A DNA stretch of 6,434 nucleotides, taken from Oscillospiraceae bacterium (lineage in GTDB: Bacteria > Bacillota > Clostridia > Saccharofermentanales > Saccharofermentanaceae). Below the pieces are notes generated by a model. The model saw only the letters and a program-made list of their open reading frames with translations, was not told where the DNA came from and searched no databases. Shown piece after piece: positions 4,931-6,434 of the stretch (positions are counted from its first letter, which is position 1; each line of letters starts with the position of its first letter). The DNA is taken from the NCBI GenBank assembly GCA_902795955.1, contig CADBNJ010000012.1, positions 1-6,434 of the forward strand, in the 5' to 3' direction. A program made the position numbers and the translations under genes.

Positions 4931-5588
4931 ACCGTGCCTCCCTGCAGGTAAGCACATCCGGTTCCGCGTGACACATGATGAACAGCACCCTGACTCCGGC
5001 TCTGCGGGCTTCTTCAAGAGCCGTTCCGAACTCCTCATGCATATCCGTGTTGGGTAAGACTTCACATACTCCGTCCATCTGGATCACAAATGCCAGTATG
5101 GCGTTATACCCTTCCTGAGCCGCTTTGGCAAGTTCCCTCAGGTGCTTCACTCCGCGCTCCGTCGGAGCATCGGGAAAATAGCCCGTTCCGTCAACTTCGA
5201 GAGTGCATCCCTTGACTTCCATCAAGTATCTGCCGCCGTCGCGCTCCATATAGAAATCGATCCGCGAATTGCCGTACCTGTATTCGGGAATTATCAGGGA
5301 ATACCCCTGTGTGTCAAGCCACTCGGCGGCGACCTTGTTCGGCGCCTGGCTGTCAATGTTGATCAGCAGGCCATTGCTCTTGCGGACGGCGACAAGATCG
5401 TACTTTGTCTTCCGTCCTTCCGTGCCCGGCGCGGTAAGCCATACTTCACATCCGGGTATCAGGAGTTCCCTGCACCTCCCGGTGTTCTTCACATGAACAG
5501 TCTCGATAATCCCGTCTATCTCCGCATCAGCGGTAAAACGGTTAGGTCTTGCGATGAATCTTGCCTTTGTGATGTTGCCGTATCTCAT
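4920..5588 (-). CDS. sfsA: SfsA family protein, DNA/RNA nuclease fold
   Basis: The 222-residue length and sequence match SfsA throughout. The start MRYGNITKARFIARPNRF and VHVKNTGRCRELLIPG (31-46) are family signatures, as are GLLINIDSQAPNKVAAEWL (73-91), EYRYGNSRIDFYM (102-114), YLMEVKGCTL (121-130) and FPDAPTERGVKHLREL (138-153). Asp111 with Glu124 and Lys126 gives the PD-(D/E)xK nuclease pattern. SfsA was first described as a sugar fermentation stimulation protein in E. coli; members are predicted nucleases, and the role is poorly understood. There is no visible ribosome binding site before ATG 5588. An extended -10 sits 6 nt upstream instead, so the mRNA may be leaderless. The stop overlaps the start of the membrane-protein gene by 11 bp. 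Confidence 0.97.
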   Translation of the reverse strand: MRYGNITKARFIARPNRFTADAEIDGIIETVHVKNTGRCRELLIPGCEVWLTAPGTEGRKTKYDLVAVRKSNGLLINIDSQAPNKVAAEWLDTQGYSLIIPEYRYGNSRIDFYMERDGGRYLMEVKGCTLEVDGTGYFPDAPTERGVKHLRELAKAAQEGYNAILAFVIQMDGVCEVLPNTDMHEEFGTALEEARRAGVRVLFIMCHAEPDVLTCREARYDG

Positions 5589-5594
5589 ATGACT

Positions 5595-5603
5595 AATATA
5601 CCA
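5595..5603 (-). promoter_or_regulatory. Extended -10 promoter of sfsA, suggesting a leaderless mRNA
   Basis: On the minus strand TGGTATATT is an extended -10 element (TG-N-TATATT). Exactly 6 nt separate it from the A of the sfsA ATG, which is the usual distance to the transcription start. No Shine-Dalgarno sequence lies between the two. No good -35 is seen, which extended -10 promoters can tolerate. Confidence 0.5.
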
Positions 5604-5628
5604 TCATCTATCCGTCAGTAACAGCATC

Positions 5629-5644
5629 ACCGTCGAGAGACGGT
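5629..5644. repeat. Perfect 6-bp stem with GAGA loop between sfsA and the ZIP gene
   Basis: ACCGTC (5629-5634) and GACGGT (5639-5644) pair perfectly around GAGA, which is a stable GNRA-type tetraloop. It ends one base before the predicted -35 of the ZIP gene. It may be a small terminator-like or protein-binding element; no T run follows directly (TTGACTTT). Confidence 0.35.
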
Positions 5645-5673
5645 TTGACTTTGATCATGTCAAGTGATAGTGT
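5645..5673 (+). promoter_or_regulatory. Candidate promoter of the ZIP transporter gene
   Basis: TTGACT (5645-5650) is followed at 17 bp by TAGTGT (5668-5673), preceded by TG at 5665-5666, so the -10 is extended although its hexamer is weak. The predicted start is near 5680, inside the 5670-5689 palindrome. A second -10 candidate is CATAAT at 5715-5720, but it lacks a -35. Confidence 0.45.
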
Positions 5674-5689
5674 TAGTGTTAACTAACAC
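5670..5689. promoter_or_regulatory. 8-4-8 inverted repeat over the ZIP promoter, candidate metal-regulator operator
   Basis: GTGTTAGT (5670-5677) and ACTAACAC (5682-5689) are exact reverse complements around GTTA. The site overlaps the predicted -10 and +1 of the transporter gene, a repressor position. The TTAG...CTAA core recalls DtxR-type operators but is not a close match, and it does not fit the Firmicute Zur or AdcR boxes I know. AGTGTT also recurs at 5669, 5675 and 5691. The repeat is seen; the regulator is unknown and not encoded in this window. Confidence 0.55.
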
Positions 5690-5700
5690 AAGTGTTCTCC

Positions 5701-5717
5701 ATGCCCTTTCAAGGCAT
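5701..5717 (+). repeat. Small inverted repeat in the ZIP leader
   Basis: ATGCC (5701-5705) and GGCAT (5713-5717) can form a 5-bp stem with a 7-nt loop in the leader of the ZIP mRNA. GCAT can instead pair with ATGC at 5724-5727. It is too small to call a riboswitch. Confidence 0.25.
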
Positions 5718-5745
5718 AATCTGATGCAAAAAAGAAGGTGTAACA

Positions 5746-6434
5746 ATGTTACAAACCGTTATAACAGGGCTTCTGATACCATTTATCGGCACATCGGCAG
5801 GTGCCGCATGTGTCTTCCTGCTCAAGAACGATCTTAAGCAGAATGTTCAGCGTGCGCTGACGGGATTTGCCGCAGGAGTAATGGTTGCAGCGTCAATATG
5901 GAGTCTCGTCGTGCCCGCGATCGAACAGTCGGAAGGCATGGGAAGATTTGCTTTCGCGCCTGCCTTCATAGGGTTCTGGCTGGGAATATTGTTCCTCCTT
6001 CTGCTCGATCATATCATCCCCCACCTTCACGTGAACATGAACCAGACGGAGGGTCCCAGGAGCAAGCTGACGAGGACAGCCATGCTCGTACTGGCAGTTA
6101 CGCTCCATAACATTCCGGAAGGAATGGCAGTAGGCGTTGTCTATGCCGGACTGGTAAGCGGATCTGCCAACATTTCCTCAGGAGGAGCACTGGCGCTTGC
6201 TCTCGGAATCGCGATCCAGAATTTTCCTGAAGGCGCGATAATATCAATGCCTCTGTATTCTGAAGGCAAGAGCAAGCCGAGATCGTTTGTGCTCGGCGTT
6301 CTGTCCGGTGCAGTCGAGCCTGTCGCAGGCGGACTTACCGTGCTGATATCCTCAATGATAGTCCCCGCCATGCCGTACCTGCTGTCGTTCGCGGCCGGTG
6401 CAATGCTGTATGTAGTCGTCGAGGAACTGATACC
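5746..6434 (+). CDS. ZIP family divalent metal transporter (3' end outside the window)
   Basis: The frame runs from ATG 5746 to the window end: 229 complete codons plus two bases, with no stop. AGAAGGTG (5733-5740) lies 5 nt upstream of the ATG. ZIP landmarks are the N-terminal helix IGTSAGAACVF, TGFAAGVMVAASIWSLVVPAIE (39-60), the His-bearing loop DHIIPHLHVN (88-97), LHNIPEGMAVG (120-130), the metal-binding HNxPEG of helix 4, IQNFPEGAIISMPLYSEG (157-174), the helix 5 site, and GAVEPVAGG (189-197). The end reads YVVVEELIP, close to the family C-terminus, so only a short piece is probably missing. It is an integral membrane protein that moves Zn2+, Fe2+, Mn2+ or similar ions, most like the GufA/ZupT subfamily. 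A palindrome in its promoter suggests metal-dependent control. Import direction and metal are inferred from the family. Confidence 0.94.
   Translation, partial: MLQTVITGLLIPFIGTSAGAACVFLLKNDLKQNVQRALTGFAAGVMVAASIWSLVVPAIEQSEGMGRFAFAPAFIGFWLGILFLLLLDHIIPHLHVNMNQTEGPRSKLTRTAMLVLAVTLHNIPEGMAVGVVYAGLVSGSANISSGGALALALGIAIQNFPEGAIISMPLYSEGKSKPRSFVLGVLSGAVEPVAGGLTVLISSMIVPAMPYLLSFAAGAMLYVVVEELI

Noticed and set aside
4190..5057. Two overlapping + strand open frames of 216 and 145 codons
   Set aside because: They are antisense to the membrane-protein gene and the end of sfsA, lack ribosome sites and have no family motifs.
4931..5065. N-terminal extension of the membrane protein to an ATG at 5065
   Set aside because: The added 45 residues lie inside sfsA in another frame, are Cys- and Arg-rich and not membrane-like, and have no ribosome site. 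ATG 4930 has GGGAGG 6 nt upstream.
5142..5621. A 159-codon + strand open frame
   Set aside because: It is antisense to sfsA, whose identity is certain over the same bases.
5589..5745. Possible riboswitch or T-box before the ZIP gene
   Set aside because: The predicted leader is about 66 nt, has only small stems and no terminator or known aptamer motif.

Overview
The window looks like an ordinary chromosomal segment from a low-to-mid-GC Firmicute of the class Clostridia, probably a gut or rumen Lachnospiraceae-type bacterium. This rests on the strong AGGAGG-type ribosome binding sites, tightly packed genes, the lipoprotein signal and the gene families present. No species can be named. There are no RNA genes, insertion sequences, CRISPR arrays or phage genes. 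I see no clearly new multi-gene system; the most informative parts are the regulatory sites.

Layout. Bases 2-106 probably hold the Ser/Glu-rich C-terminal tail of a gene that enters from the left on the + strand. A LysR-type regulator (172-1047, minus) follows and faces a three-gene + strand operon across a 123-bp gap: a 76-residue protein of unknown function (1171-1401), a lipoprotein with a cyclophilin-like domain (1406-1957) and an alpha/beta hydrolase (1959-2957). The gap holds a perfect 9-7-9 inverted repeat that contains a T-N11-A LysR box. It lies at the predicted start site of the regulator transcript and about 66 bp upstream of the best + strand start site, which is the classical design for an autoregulated LysR switch.

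The hydrolase ends 1 bp from the stop codon of a convergent minus-strand group. Reading that group in its own direction: SfsA nuclease (5588-4920), a four-helix membrane protein (4930-4052) that overlaps sfsA by 11 bp, a flavodoxin-fold flavoprotein with a CX2CX2CX5C motif (4002-3376), and a small FMN-binding split-barrel protein (3372-2959) whose start lies 3 nt after the flavoprotein stop. The last two are probably a redox pair. sfsA has no visible ribosome binding site, but an extended -10 element lies 6 nt before its ATG, which suggests a leaderless transcript.

At the right edge a ZIP-family metal transporter (5746 to the window end, + strand) diverges from sfsA. Its promoter region carries an 8-4-8 inverted repeat over the predicted -10/+1, with tandem AGTGTT hexamers, and is a good candidate for a metal-responsive operator.

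How the genes may work together (inference): LysR, the cyclophilin-like lipoprotein and the hydrolase form one inducible unit answering an unknown small molecule. The flavoprotein and split-barrel genes form a flavin-dependent redox unit. SfsA with the membrane protein, and the ZIP transporter, look like separate housekeeping and metal-homeostasis units.
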